From: CALMEH01 sp964548225
GTDB taxonomy: Bacteria; Acidobacteriota; Blastocatellia; Pyrinomonadales; Pyrinomonadaceae
NCBI GenBank assembly: GCA_964548225.1
Contig: CAZJQP010000001.1
Coordinates: 1 to 64,000, forward strand
Direction: 5' to 3'
DNA length: 64,000 bases
The position numbers and the translations under genes were made by a program. Shown here one piece after another: positions 7,051 to 16,766 of the stretch; position 1 is the stretch's first letter; each line of letters starts with the position of its first letter. The notes beneath the pieces are model-generated. The model did not search any database and was not told where the DNA came from. It was given only the letters and a program-made list of their open reading frames with translations.

Positions 7051-10000
7051 TTAGAATACGAAACGAACGCCTAAGCGAACTTCACGTCCACCTTGGAAAC
7101 TGCTTGTTCTGTTATACAAAACATATTTGTTTTGATTTGCTAAAGTTGTAATTGTCGGCGCGCCATTTCTTTGGAAACGCGACAACGCCAAAACAGTAGC
7201 ATTTGGCTGACCTGCTTCAGCCGCAGTAATAATTCCCAAAGTCGGGTCGGTCAAGTCGTAATTCGTGATATTTAACAGTGTTTCACGACCAAGTTCATTG
7301 GCTTCATTGAAAATGTTCAAAACGTCTGCATCGAATACGAGTTTCAAACGATTATCTTTACCGAAACGGAAAGTGTGACGAAGCGCAAAGTCCGTATTGG
7401 TTAATTTTTCGGTTCTTCCCAAATCGCCGCGTTTTGACAGAACAATCGTGTCAATATTAAGAATATCAACAACCGTCGTCAACGGAGTTCCGCTTTGAAC
7501 TGTTGTATAGAGTTGGAACGATGTTTCGTTGTTTTCACCGAAACTGAACATTTTACTCCAATCAAAATTATATGCACCGAAGAACTTCACGACGTGCGGA
7601 CGGTCTGTTGCCAAAAGCCCGTTGTCGGGACCACCGGCAACCGTAAATCCGGCGTGCGGTAAGTCAAAGAAGCGGTTGACGTTCGGGCTGAGACGACCGT
7701 CTTCATCCGAACTTGCCAAACCTGAATAGTTTCCATACAGGCGGCTCCAAGTATAGTTCAAATTGAAATAAAAGTTGTTCGCAAATCGGCGATCGAGACG
7801 AATCTCAACTGCATCGAATTGACGTTGCGGTTTAGGAGCGATTAATCCGTTTGCTTCAGCAATTTGTTTGTAAAGACCTTCGCCCGGATTACCGATAACA
7901 TAACCTTCACTGCCGGTTGTCGTTAAGAAACCTGCATCTTCAACGGCACGATCAACATTCTTGCGAGTGTAGCGACCTGCCAATGTAAAGTTATTTCCTA
8001 AATCGCGTTCGATGGTAACCGTGAATTCCGATTGACGGAACGCTTTGATATTCGGGTCAATAGCTCCGAATTCGATTCCGAGTCCGCTATTTGAAGGAAC
8101 GCGGAAGTCGAGATCGCAACGAACACGCCCGTAAATTGGGGTTGTTGTGTTTGTCGGGCAGCTTCCGCCAACAATTGCTCTTCCATTGCCGAGAATGTTA
8201 GCTATGGTAAAGGTTGCAAGTGTGTCGCCCGGGAAGATTTCGTAATAGTAATCGTGGAAAAACTGTCCGCCGAATGAACCGCGCGGCAATTCATATTTGA
8301 AACGGTCATAAAACCATCCGTAGAATGCCGAAAGTTTCGTTTTGCCGTCGCCGGTCAAATCGAAGGCAACACCTAAACGCGGAGCAATTTTATCTTGGAA
8401 GTCGAAGGTAATGCCTTGTAATCCTTCGCTAAAGCTCGGCACGTTTTCACGTTCGACACGAACACCCAAGTTCAATGTCATACGGCTGAACGGCTGCCAT
8501 TTATCTTGAATATACAAACCTTCGTTTTTACTGCTGACATCACCTTCTTCACGGAACTGGCGAAGGAAACCTGCACCGAGAGCATTCGGCGATGAAGGCA
8601 AAGCGCGTCCCGAATAAGAAGCAATCGTTTGACCGAAGCGCAAAACGATTTGGTCACGGGTTGTGCTGAAAAGCGAGTTGGCAATACCATTGTATTGATA
8701 ACCGCCTTTCAATTCGTGGCGACCACCAACATTGAAAACATAGGTTGCATCGGCATCAAATGTGTTGCGTGTGGTTGCATCATAAAGCGTATTTGAAACA
8801 ACCGCCAAACCATTATTAAAGCCGCGGATACATCCGAATCCTGCAGGAAACTGCAACGGACTCGAAGCACTACAGGTTACACGCGGGACGGTTACGTCGC
8901 CAACACCGTAGCTTCCGCTTTTTTCATTTAAGAAATAATGTCCACCGCGGAAGCCGAGAACTAAATTGCTCGTCGGTGTCCAAATAGCTTGTCCGGTGAT
9001 GCTTTGCGAATTGTCGCGTCCGCCGGTTTGATTAAGATACGGCGAACCGGTTAAACCGTTTCCGTTCGGCAAGGTGCTGAGTGCCGACGAATATGCAGGA
9101 ATTCCGCCTTCAACTATTAATGGATTCCATGTATATGCACCATTCAAAGAAAGTTTGCTGAACGGTTGTGCATTAATTTTCAAGAATGCATATTCATAAA
9201 CAACCTTTGAACTATATGTATCAACCACGCCTGTCGCAACGCGGGTGGTCGGATCAAGATAATTGATTGTGCGTTGGCGTGTAAATATTTGTGGTGTATA
9301 GCTTCCGAAGAACCACAAACGGTTTTTAACAATCGGACCGCCAACCGTTGCTGACGGCAAGAAAGCGAGCGATTTATCGCGTTGTGCCGGAAAATATTCA
9401 GCTTGATTTGAAGAGTTGATAATCAAAGCATTTCGACCTCTGGTTTGAAAAACTCCCGGTCTGAATTGTGCGCCGAGTTCACCGCGAAGTTCGTTACTTC
9501 CGCCTTTGGTTACGACGTTGATAACGCCACCGGTCGCACCGCCGTATTCAGCTTCAAATCCGCTGGATTTGACTTGAACTTCTTGAACGAGTTGAAACGG
9601 CAAATCGCTGTTTCCGTCCAAAGTCCCGGTGCGGACGTTAGTAACTTCCTGACCGTCAATAATAAACGTATTTTCTGCACCCGATGCGCCATCAACTTGG
9701 AAGCCGCCCGCCAGACCTTCGCCGCGGGTTGCCGGAGAAACTTTCAAAATACTCGAAAAACTTACGCCTTTCGGAAGCAATTCGGCAGTTTCTGCGCTAA
9801 TCGTGGTTTCGATTTTCGTTGAAGACGTATCAATCGGATTAACATCAGATGAATTAACTGTAACCGTATTCGGGTCAACATTGGCTATTCCGAGATCAGC
9901 CGTTACGGGTGAAGTTCTACCAAGCGAAACTTGAACATTCGGAATAATTCTTTCGGCGAAACCGGCGGTTGCCGCAACGGTTACGGTGTATAAACCGGGC

Positions 10001-10236
10001 GGAAGCCGCAAAACACGAACAAAACCTTCGTCATTCGTGGTTACGGTTTTCTTATAACCAGCCGTTGAACTACCTTCCGAATTGGTGATTGTGATGCTCG
10101 CATTCGGCACAACAGCTCCATTCGGGTCTTTTACGGTAATTTCCATATCGCCGGTTGTTTCCTGTCCGAATGCAAAAGTGCCTAAACACAAAAGCAAAGC
10201 AAAAACAGAAAATAAAACACTAAACTTTTTAATCAT
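7051..10236 (-). CDS. Oar-like TonB-dependent receptor
   Basis: This 1061-residue outer-membrane protein has a signal peptide (cleavage near GTFAFG-QE), a carboxypeptidase-regulatory-like domain at about 28-110 (MEITVKDPNGAVVPNASITI), a TonB plug at about 130-250 (FIIDGQEVTN, then GGATGGVINVVTKGG), and a long beta-barrel ending in the aromatic strand LGVRFVF. Oar-type proteins import or bind polymers or siderophores, or export proteases in Myxococcus; the ligand here is unknown. GAGAGGTAAGT upstream supports the start. It diverges from a paralogue at 10967 that shares its length, its plug motifs and barrel phrases such as GLASSDEDGR and YDRFKYELPRGSFGG. A duplication is the simplest origin. 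Confidence 0.93.
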   Translation of the reverse strand: MIKKFSVLFSVFALLLCLGTFAFGQETTGDMEITVKDPNGAVVPNASITITNSEGSSTAGYKKTVTTNDEGFVRVLRLPPGLYTVTVAATAGFAERIIPNVQVSLGRTSPVTADLGIANVDPNTVTVNSSDVNPIDTSSTKIETTISAETAELLPKGVSFSSILKVSPATRGEGLAGGFQVDGASGAENTFIIDGQEVTNVRTGTLDGNSDLPFQLVQEVQVKSSGFEAEYGGATGGVINVVTKGGSNELRGELGAQFRPGVFQTRGRNALIINSSNQAEYFPAQRDKSLAFLPSATVGGPIVKNRLWFFGSYTPQIFTRQRTINYLDPTTRVATGVVDTYSSKVVYEYAFLKINAQPFSKLSLNGAYTWNPLIVEGGIPAYSSALSTLPNGNGLTGSPYLNQTGGRDNSQSITGQAIWTPTSNLVLGFRGGHYFLNEKSGSYGVGDVTVPRVTCSASSPLQFPAGFGCIRGFNNGLAVVSNTLYDATTRNTFDADATYVFNVGGRHELKGGYQYNGIANSLFSTTRDQIVLRFGQTIASYSGRALPSSPNALGAGFLRQFREEGDVSSKNEGLYIQDKWQPFSRMTLNLGVRVERENVPSFSEGLQGITFDFQDKIAPRLGVAFDLTGDGKTKLSAFYGWFYDRFKYELPRGSFGGQFFHDYYYEIFPGDTLATFTIANILGNGRAIVGGSCPTNTTTPIYGRVRCDLDFRVPSNSGLGIEFGAIDPNIKAFRQSEFTVTIERDLGNNFTLAGRYTRKNVDRAVEDAGFLTTTGSEGYVIGNPGEGLYKQIAEANGLIAPKPQRQFDAVEIRLDRRFANNFYFNLNYTWSRLYGNYSGLASSDEDGRLSPNVNRFFDLPHAGFTVAGGPDNGLLATDRPHVVKFFGAYNFDWSKMFSFGENNETSFQLYTTVQSGTPLTTVVDILNIDTIVLSKRGDLGRTEKLTNTDFALRHTFRFGKDNRLKLVFDADVLNIFNEANELGRETLLNITNYDLTDPTLGIITAAEAGQPNATVLALSRFQRNGAPTITTLANQNKYVLYNRTSSFQGGREVRLGVRFVF

Positions 10237-10966
10237 ACTTACCTCTCTATTTTTTGATTTTTTTGAATAAATCGGAATTTATTTTTTATGTAAAGCCTTC
10301 TCATCTAACTTAATGCTGACTTTTACAAAACTATTAAATAAACGCCTTAGAAATTTTAATCTCAACATTAAATTAGTAACAAATTGAATGCCAAAGACTT
10401 TTTACCGGAAATTTTCTTCTAAAAAACCTTGTAAATGCTGTATTTATTGCATAAAACCAAAGTTTTGGTTTTTTTTTATTTTCCCAAAATTCCATTATTT
10501 CGGATTTTATACAAGATATTGAATGATTTTGCGTTACATAAGATATACAATCGTGCATCACAAATTTGTAAAATCTTTGCATAAATTCAGATTTACGGAG
10601 CAATTTCGAAAAGACCGGTCAGCGTTTTTGTTTTACCGGAAAGATTTTCCGGAATCATTCAAAATACGAAAAATCTTTTAGGGTCGAGTTGTTTAACAAA
10701 ATATCCAAAATCGTGAATATTTTTCAAGAAATCGTAGAGAATATTAAAAAAGCAATTTTTAAGAGTTCTGGCAGAAGTGTTGTAAATTATTGTAAATTAA
10801 GTATTTAACGCGAATTATGAAGAAGGTTTTTTTGTGGCTACGAATTTGCTTTGTAAGCAAAACGGTTATAAATATGCCTAGCTCCTAAAAATTCGGTTGA
10901 GAATATCGAGATGAGCTAAATACATATATTACTTCCATAAATTCTACATTTAGTAAGGAGATTAAA
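10237..10966. promoter_or_regulatory. 730-bp divergent intergenic region between the two receptors
   Basis: No gene is visible here. It must hold both receptor promoters. Two partly matching blocks, TTTACCGGAAA near 10402 and near 10633, and a 17-bp imperfect palindrome at 10636-10652 (CCGGAAA arms) sit near the middle, together with the 8-bp palindrome GACCGGTC at 10613-10620. These are candidate operators for shared control. An AAGGAG Shine-Dalgarno site precedes the ATG at 10967. The rest is A+T rich without recognisable structure. Confidence 0.45.
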
Positions 10967-13900
10967 ATGAAAATCAACTTCAGATTTATGACGCTGGCGA
11001 TGTCCTTAATCCTTTGCCTTTCGGCAATTGCTTTCGGACAACGTAACAGCGGCAATATCGACGGAATCATTACGGATCAGGCAGGTGCTGTTGTTCCGGG
11101 CGCAACCGTGACTATTAAAAGCACGGGTTCGACGGCTGGATATACAGGAAACGCTACGACCGATTCAAATGGTTACTTTCAATTCTCTCAAGTTCCGGTC
11201 GGAACTTACAGCATTACCGTCAAAGCAAACGGATTTAAAACCGTTACCGGTAATACGGATGTTTCTCTTGACAGAACTTCAAGCTTCAACAGAGGTTTGG
11301 AAGTCGGAGGTGGAGACATAGTTGTTGACGTTACTGCTGACAGTAACACGACCATTGACTTGAGCGATACAAAAATTGACAACAACATCAACAAAGACAT
11401 TATTGATAATTTACCGAGTGGCACGACTTTCGGCAGTTTGCTCAAAGTTGCTCCGAACGTTCGTCCCGAAGCTCTCGGCGGCGGATTCCAAATTGACGGT
11501 GCGTCAGGTTCGGAAAACGTCTTCGTTATTGACGGTCAGGAAGTTACCAACTTCCGCACCGGAACTTTGAACAGCAACAACAACTTGCCGTTTGAACTTC
11601 TTCAAGAAGTCCAAATCAAATCAACCGGTTATGAAGCCGAATACGGCGGCGCAACCGGTGGCGTTATCAACGTTGTTACCTCAGGCGGAAACGATACCTG
11701 GCGCGGTAACTTCGGTATTTCGTTCACCCCTTCAAAATTGCTTGGCGATCCGCGTCCGATTTTGAATAGATTTTTGACAACGGCAAATAACACCGAATAT
11801 TTCCGCCCGAACAAAGACGGCGGAACGAACTTTTTCCCGGTTGCCAGCTTAAGCGGTCCGGTTGTTAAAGGAAAAGTTTGGTTTTCGGTCGCATATGCAC
11901 CGCAACTTTTCAACACCATCAGAAATGTTGATTACTATACATCGAGCAATCCGAACACGAGAGTTTATACACAAACAATTCGTTACGAGCAAAATCTTCG
12001 TCAAGAACAATATTTTGCACGTCTTGATGCTCAGCCGACTTCAAAACTTCGCCTTTTCGGAACATTCGTCTATAATCCTTTGATTCAAGACGGTGTGCTT
12101 CCTGCGACAACAGAAGGTTTGGGCGGTGCGCCGCAAGGTGCTTTCGGTGTAACCGGAGCGGCTTTCCTTGGTAATCAAGGCGGCAGACAAAATGCTAACA
12201 ACATCAACGGACAAGCAACTTATAACGCAACCAACAATTTGGTTTTGAACTTCCGTGCCGGACGCAGCTTCCTGAACGAAAAACTTAATTCGTATGGAGT
12301 TCCTGCGGTAACCCGCTTTCAATGTTCGACAACCAATGCCGGCATTCCTGCCGGTGCGGGCTGTGTATCAGGTTTCCAAAATGTTGCGAACAACACGCAA
12401 ATCTTTTTTGACGTTTCGACCAGAGCTACCTTCGATGCTGATGCCAGCCTTGTCGGTATCAATCTCGGCGGTCGCCATAACTTCAAATTCGGATACCAAC
12501 TTAATCGTTTGTTCAATACTGTAAGAAACGGTTACACGAATTTGGGTATTGTTACCCTTTTCTACGGTATTCCCATCAATTCAATCGGTGCGCCAAACAC
12601 CCCGACTGCAGGTAACTTGGGTTCAGGTCGTCTGCAAAGATTCGGAACGGTTGGTGAAGCCAGCAGCAAGAGCCAAGCTATTTTTGCTCAAGACCAATGG
12701 CAAATCAACAATCGCTTAACCTTGAATTTGGGCATCCGTTTTGAAAAAGAAACAGTTCCCAACTTTGGTGCGGCAAACAATTCGCAAGCTATCGAATTCA
12801 ATTGGGGCGATAAAATTTCCCCGCGTCTCGGTTTTGCATTTGACCTTCTCGGCGATGGCAAAAACAAAATTTTTGCCAGCTACGGTTGGTTCTATGACCG
12901 TTTCAAATATGAATTACCGCGTGGTTCTTTCGGCGGCGACTTCTTCCGTCGTGACTATTTTGAAATCTTGCCGGCTCGCGGCGTAGCTTTCAGCGGTTAT
13001 ACATTAGCGGCGATTCTCGGAAACAATCCTGATCCGATTGGCGGAACTTGCCCGATCGTTGGCGGAACAGGCTATTCGGTTTGTCAATTTGACTTCCGCG
13101 TTGCTACCAACTTGGTTGGCGCGGACATCTTTGAAACAGGTGCAATTGATCCTGACATCAAAGCAGCTCGTCAAAGTGAATATACAATCGGTTTTGAACG
13201 TCAACTCGCGCAAAACTTCTTGTTCAGCGCACGTTACACGCACAAACAAATTGACCGCGCTATCGAAGACGTAGGTGTTTTCAACGCACAAGGTTCGGAA
13301 GCCTACATCATTGGTAACCCGGGACTTGGTTTGGTTTGCACCGTTGCGGCAACTGCAAACTTGCCGTGTCCGAAAGCACAGCGTGATTATGATGCTGTTG
13401 AATTTCGTGTTGACCGTCGCACAAACAAATACTTCTTCAACGCCAGCTACACCTGGAGCCGTTTGTTCGGTAACTATTCAGGTTTGGCAAGCTCTGATGA
13501 AGCCGGTCGCACCAGCCCGAACGTTAACCGTTTCTTCGACCTTCCGCCCCTTGGCTTCAATGCTAACGGCGATCCGGATAACGGTAAATTGGCGACAGAC
13601 CGTCCGCACGTTTTCAAAGCCTACGGCGGTTACAGTTTCGACTGGATGGGCAGTGCAACAAATCGCACGACTTTTTCAGCCTTTACCACAATTCAATCGG
13701 GAACTCCGTTGACCACAACATATGACCTTTACGGTTTAGGAACAACGATTCTCTTTGGACGTGGTGATTTAGGACGCACTGAAAAATTCTTTGAAACCGA
13801 TTTTTCGGTTAGTCATCGTTACAAATTCGGACGGGATAATCGCTACACACTTGAAGGATTTCTCGACATCCGCAATTTGTTTAACGCAGACAGCGAATTA

Positions 13901-14155
13901 ACTCGTGTAACTGCGATTAGTGCAACAACCTTTACAGCAGGTAATCTTCAAGGTGGAACAGCAGGTTGCACAACTTGTGCAACTGAAGCCGCTGTTTTCC
14001 AAACCATTTTCAATGGCGCAGGAATTCAGCAAAATGTTCTTAACTTCATTAACGCCGCCGGTGTTTCGGGAACAGGACGCAGAAACGACTACAATCTGTC
14101 GAACAGCTTCCAAGCTCCGCGTGACGTTCGCTTCGGCTTCAAAGTTTTCTTCTAA
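10967..14155 (+). CDS. Oar-like TonB-dependent receptor (paralogue)
   Basis: The 1062-residue product has the same plan as its divergent neighbour: signal peptide (cleavage near AIAFG-QR), carboxypeptidase-regulatory-like domain (IDGIITDQAGAVVPGATVTI), plug domain with FVIDGQEVTN and GGATGGVINVVTSGG, and a TonB-type barrel ending in FGFKVFF. Extra cysteines occur in several barrel loops (VCQFDF, GCTTCATEA), more than in the neighbour, and may form loop disulphides. The start is supported by AAGGAG 8 bp upstream. A strong terminator follows at 14179. Outer-membrane location is secure; the substrate is not predictable. Confidence 0.93.
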   Translation: MKINFRFMTLAMSLILCLSAIAFGQRNSGNIDGIITDQAGAVVPGATVTIKSTGSTAGYTGNATTDSNGYFQFSQVPVGTYSITVKANGFKTVTGNTDVSLDRTSSFNRGLEVGGGDIVVDVTADSNTTIDLSDTKIDNNINKDIIDNLPSGTTFGSLLKVAPNVRPEALGGGFQIDGASGSENVFVIDGQEVTNFRTGTLNSNNNLPFELLQEVQIKSTGYEAEYGGATGGVINVVTSGGNDTWRGNFGISFTPSKLLGDPRPILNRFLTTANNTEYFRPNKDGGTNFFPVASLSGPVVKGKVWFSVAYAPQLFNTIRNVDYYTSSNPNTRVYTQTIRYEQNLRQEQYFARLDAQPTSKLRLFGTFVYNPLIQDGVLPATTEGLGGAPQGAFGVTGAAFLGNQGGRQNANNINGQATYNATNNLVLNFRAGRSFLNEKLNSYGVPAVTRFQCSTTNAGIPAGAGCVSGFQNVANNTQIFFDVSTRATFDADASLVGINLGGRHNFKFGYQLNRLFNTVRNGYTNLGIVTLFYGIPINSIGAPNTPTAGNLGSGRLQRFGTVGEASSKSQAIFAQDQWQINNRLTLNLGIRFEKETVPNFGAANNSQAIEFNWGDKISPRLGFAFDLLGDGKNKIFASYGWFYDRFKYELPRGSFGGDFFRRDYFEILPARGVAFSGYTLAAILGNNPDPIGGTCPIVGGTGYSVCQFDFRVATNLVGADIFETGAIDPDIKAARQSEYTIGFERQLAQNFLFSARYTHKQIDRAIEDVGVFNAQGSEAYIIGNPGLGLVCTVAATANLPCPKAQRDYDAVEFRVDRRTNKYFFNASYTWSRLFGNYSGLASSDEAGRTSPNVNRFFDLPPLGFNANGDPDNGKLATDRPHVFKAYGGYSFDWMGSATNRTTFSAFTTIQSGTPLTTTYDLYGLGTTILFGRGDLGRTEKFFETDFSVSHRYKFGRDNRYTLEGFLDIRNLFNADSELTRVTAISATTFTAGNLQGGTAGCTTCATEAAVFQTIFNGAGIQQNVLNFINAAGVSGTGRRNDYNLSNSFQAPRDVRFGFKVFF

Positions 14156-14178
14156 ATTTAATTTAGTTGAAAAACATT

Positions 14179-14216
14179 TAAAGCCTGTCCGATTTAATCG
14201 GGCAGGCTTTTTTTTT
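14179..14216 (+). terminator. Rho-independent terminator after the second receptor
   Basis: AAAGCCTGTCCGAT pairs with ATCGGGCAGGCTTT with a two-base loop and one G-T pair; nine Ts follow. Confidence 0.9.
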
Positions 14217-14231
14217 GTAGGAGTTTTGAGA

Positions 14232-14915
14232 TTAAACTTTGTTGAGATTTATTATTTCAACACGCGCTTCAGCTTCGTCAAGAAATTCTTCGATGCCGTT
14301 TTCGATTTTTTGTTCGGTTAAAAATTGATTTATTTCGGCACGTTTTTCGCTCAAAGAAGGCATTAATAAACCCGGATAGCGGCGGCGGAAATCGGGCGCG
14401 TAAACTTCACGATAATATCTTTCCTCGTCTTCCGCCGTGATGACCACGAAAGAACGGAAACGAAAATCAATATATTTTTTGATGGCAACGCGCTGTTCCA
14501 TCATTCTTACAAAATTTTCGTCTTTTACCGAACTGAACCCGACAAGACGAAGCCGTCGCTCAAATTCGGCGGTTGAAGGGAAAATATTCAGCACATCTTG
14601 AATTTCCCTCTGAACTTCTTCATCTTGCACATCGCGCGGCAATCTTTGCGCTTCGAGTGCGAAAAGTCTCTGGCTGGTAATAAGTTGTAATGCGCGATTC
14701 AAATCGTCCGAACTAGGTGGTGTAAGCGGCACGCCCGGCTGAAGAGCAAGTGTCCAAAGCAAATCCGAATAAGTAATTAGTTCTGTTCTCACACCGTCGC
14801 TGATAACAGTAACTGTTTTATCCACTGTTTCTTGTGCTTCTGCCTGTGTCGGAAACCAAACAGATAAAATCAACAAAAAAATTAGCGGAGTAAAAGTTTT
14901 GAAGTAGTATTTCAT
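14232..14915 (-). CDS. SurA-like periplasmic chaperone-type protein lacking a PPIase domain
   Basis: The 227-residue protein has a signal peptide ending near TQAEA-QE. The remainder resembles the helical N-terminal domain of SurA/PpiD-type chaperones: DGVRTELITYSDLLWTLALQ, a central LITSQRLFALEAQRL helix, then a long FERRLRLVGFSSV helix region and an ERYYREVYAPDFRRR segment. No parvulin domain follows, so it would be a chaperone-like protein and not an isomerase. It is convergent with the receptor at 10967, and a periplasmic outer-membrane-protein chaperone would suit that neighbourhood. The assignment rests on general fold pattern only. Confidence 0.6.
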   Translation of the reverse strand: MKYYFKTFTPLIFLLILSVWFPTQAEAQETVDKTVTVISDGVRTELITYSDLLWTLALQPGVPLTPPSSDDLNRALQLITSQRLFALEAQRLPRDVQDEEVQREIQDVLNIFPSTAEFERRLRLVGFSSVKDENFVRMMEQRVAIKKYIDFRFRSFVVITAEDEERYYREVYAPDFRRRYPGLLMPSLSEKRAEINQFLTEQKIENGIEEFLDEAEARVEIINLNKV

Positions 14916-15117
14916 AATCTTTTTCGATTTTTGAATTTAATTTTCGAAGTGTCAAATTGAATGATTATCGTCAACTCAAAAGAAATAAAAATATTGACAA
15001 ACTGTTTAAAATACTTTTTAATTAAATAGGAAGTGTTAAACTTTCATAATTAAACTTTACACACCTCTCAGATGACAAATTTGTCTGAATAGTTTGTTAT
15101 TTCACAAGAGAGTAAAA

Positions 15118-16761
15118 ATGTTATTCCCCAACCACATCAAACACGACGCAGAAGCGTTTGCTCCAGCCGGAAAAAATTCTAATTCTTCGCACGAGTTAAA
15201 ATTCATCACCGAACTCGGACGCAGTCTTCTTGTAACGGTTCATCCGAAAAAGACGGTTTCACGAGTTGCTGAGGCAATCCAAAAGCAGACGGGCGCGGAA
15301 ATTTGCGCGGTCATCGCCGAACTCGAACACATCGGTTTGGTGAGTTGTTGTTTTACGTCTGAAAATCGGCAAGAAGATTATATTGACAAAGACAAATTCA
15401 AGAAATGGCTCGAATTTTTGCCGCCGCAGGTTTCTTTTTCAAATGAAAACGAAAAGAATTTCTTTATAAAAAACAAAACTCACACCCTCGAATACGTTGC
15501 GCCGCTTCACATCAACGGCGAAGTTAAAGGCGCGATGATTGTCGGTTTTGCCGAAAAAGAAAATTGCACTGAATCAGCACAGAGAGTTATTGACGCGGCA
15601 ACACAAATAACGGCAATGTCCGTAAATCTTTCGGCGCATTACGAAGCGGCGATTGACACTTCGATTCACGAAGCGAAGGAAGAACACCGCAAATTTACCG
15701 AAGCGATTTTGGATGCGCTTCCGGTTTCGCTTTATGTGATTGACCGCGAATATCGAATTGTAACGTGGAATCGGCATCGGGAAATCGGAGCGCAGGGAAT
15801 TAGACGCGACTCGGCAATCGGGCGCAATGTTTTTCAGGTTCTTTCAAAATATCCGCAAGGTCGCCTGAAACAAGAGTTTGAACGCGCATTTCTTACCGGA
15901 AAAATCGAACGCATCGAACAAAGCACGATTGACGACGACGGCTCGACAAAACATTGGTTGGTCAGCAAAATTCCGATGCGAAGTCGTGAAACCGGCGAAA
16001 TTACGCACGTCATCACAGTCGGCGAAGATGTAACAATGCGAGTCGAAGCGATTCATGCTGTCGGACGCGCTGAAAAACTTGCGGCAATCGGACGGCTTGC
16101 GGCAGGTGTGGTTCACGAAATAAATAATCCTTTGGCAACAATTTCCGCATGTGCCGAATCATTGGAATCGCGTGTTGCCGAAGGCGTGTTCGGTGATTCG
16201 GAAGAATCTGAAGATTTGCGTGAATACCTCGGACTAATTAGAAGTGAAGCATTTCGCTGTAAATCAATTACCAACGGACTTTTAGATTTTAGCCGAATGC
16301 GGACAGGAAATCGTTTTCCGCTCGACATTGCAGAAATTCTCAAATCTTCGGCGCGGCTGATTGTCCATCAAAAACGCGGAAGTAATATCAACATCGAGTT
16401 CGATATAAATGAAAATTTGCCGCAACCTTTGGCAGACGGCGGGCAAATCCAGCAAGCCGTGATTGCGTTGGCAACAAACGCAATTGATGCAATGCCCGAC
16501 GGCGGAACTTTGACGTTTCGTGCCTTCACCCAATCAAACCGCGTAGTTATCGAAGTTCAAGACACAGGCATCGGCATCGCGCCGGAAGATATGTCGAAAA
16601 TTTTCGAGCCGTTTTTTACGACTAAAGAAGTCGGCAAAGGAACGGGTTTAGGTCTAGCCGTTTGCTACGGCATTATCACGGAAAACGGCGGACGGCTTGC
16701 GGTTCGCTCAAATATTGGCGTAGGAACAACCTTTACTATTTTTCTTCCAAATAAGTCTTAA
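15118..16761 (+). CDS. GAF-PAS sensor histidine kinase (NtrB-like)
   Basis: The 547-residue kinase has a GAF-like domain at about 20-185, a PAS domain at about 200-310 (LYVIDREYRIVTWNRHREIG), a HisKA dimerisation domain with phospho-acceptor His333 in VVHEINNPLATIS, and a HATPase_c domain with N box ATNAIDAM, G1 DTGIGIAPED and G2 GKGTGLGLAVCYG. There is no membrane segment, so it should sense a cytoplasmic signal. The ATG at 15118 is preferred to an upstream TTG because AAGAGAG lies just before it. It is 5 bp from the response regulator and almost certainly phosphorylates it. A weak TTGACA at 14994-14999 may belong to its promoter. Confidence 0.93.
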   Translation: MLFPNHIKHDAEAFAPAGKNSNSSHELKFITELGRSLLVTVHPKKTVSRVAEAIQKQTGAEICAVIAELEHIGLVSCCFTSENRQEDYIDKDKFKKWLEFLPPQVSFSNENEKNFFIKNKTHTLEYVAPLHINGEVKGAMIVGFAEKENCTESAQRVIDAATQITAMSVNLSAHYEAAIDTSIHEAKEEHRKFTEAILDALPVSLYVIDREYRIVTWNRHREIGAQGIRRDSAIGRNVFQVLSKYPQGRLKQEFERAFLTGKIERIEQSTIDDDGSTKHWLVSKIPMRSRETGEITHVITVGEDVTMRVEAIHAVGRAEKLAAIGRLAAGVVHEINNPLATISACAESLESRVAEGVFGDSEESEDLREYLGLIRSEAFRCKSITNGLLDFSRMRTGNRFPLDIAEILKSSARLIVHQKRGSNINIEFDINENLPQPLADGGQIQQAVIALATNAIDAMPDGGTLTFRAFTQSNRVVIEVQDTGIGIAPEDMSKIFEPFFTTKEVGKGTGLGLAVCYGIITENGGRLAVRSNIGVGTTFTIFLPNKS

Positions 16762-16766
16762 AAATT

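Noticed and set aside
6877..7074. 65-codon frame before the bidirectional terminator
   Set aside because: It runs through the terminator hairpin at 6999-7028 into antisense of the receptor gene and has no ribosome-binding site or recognisable domain.
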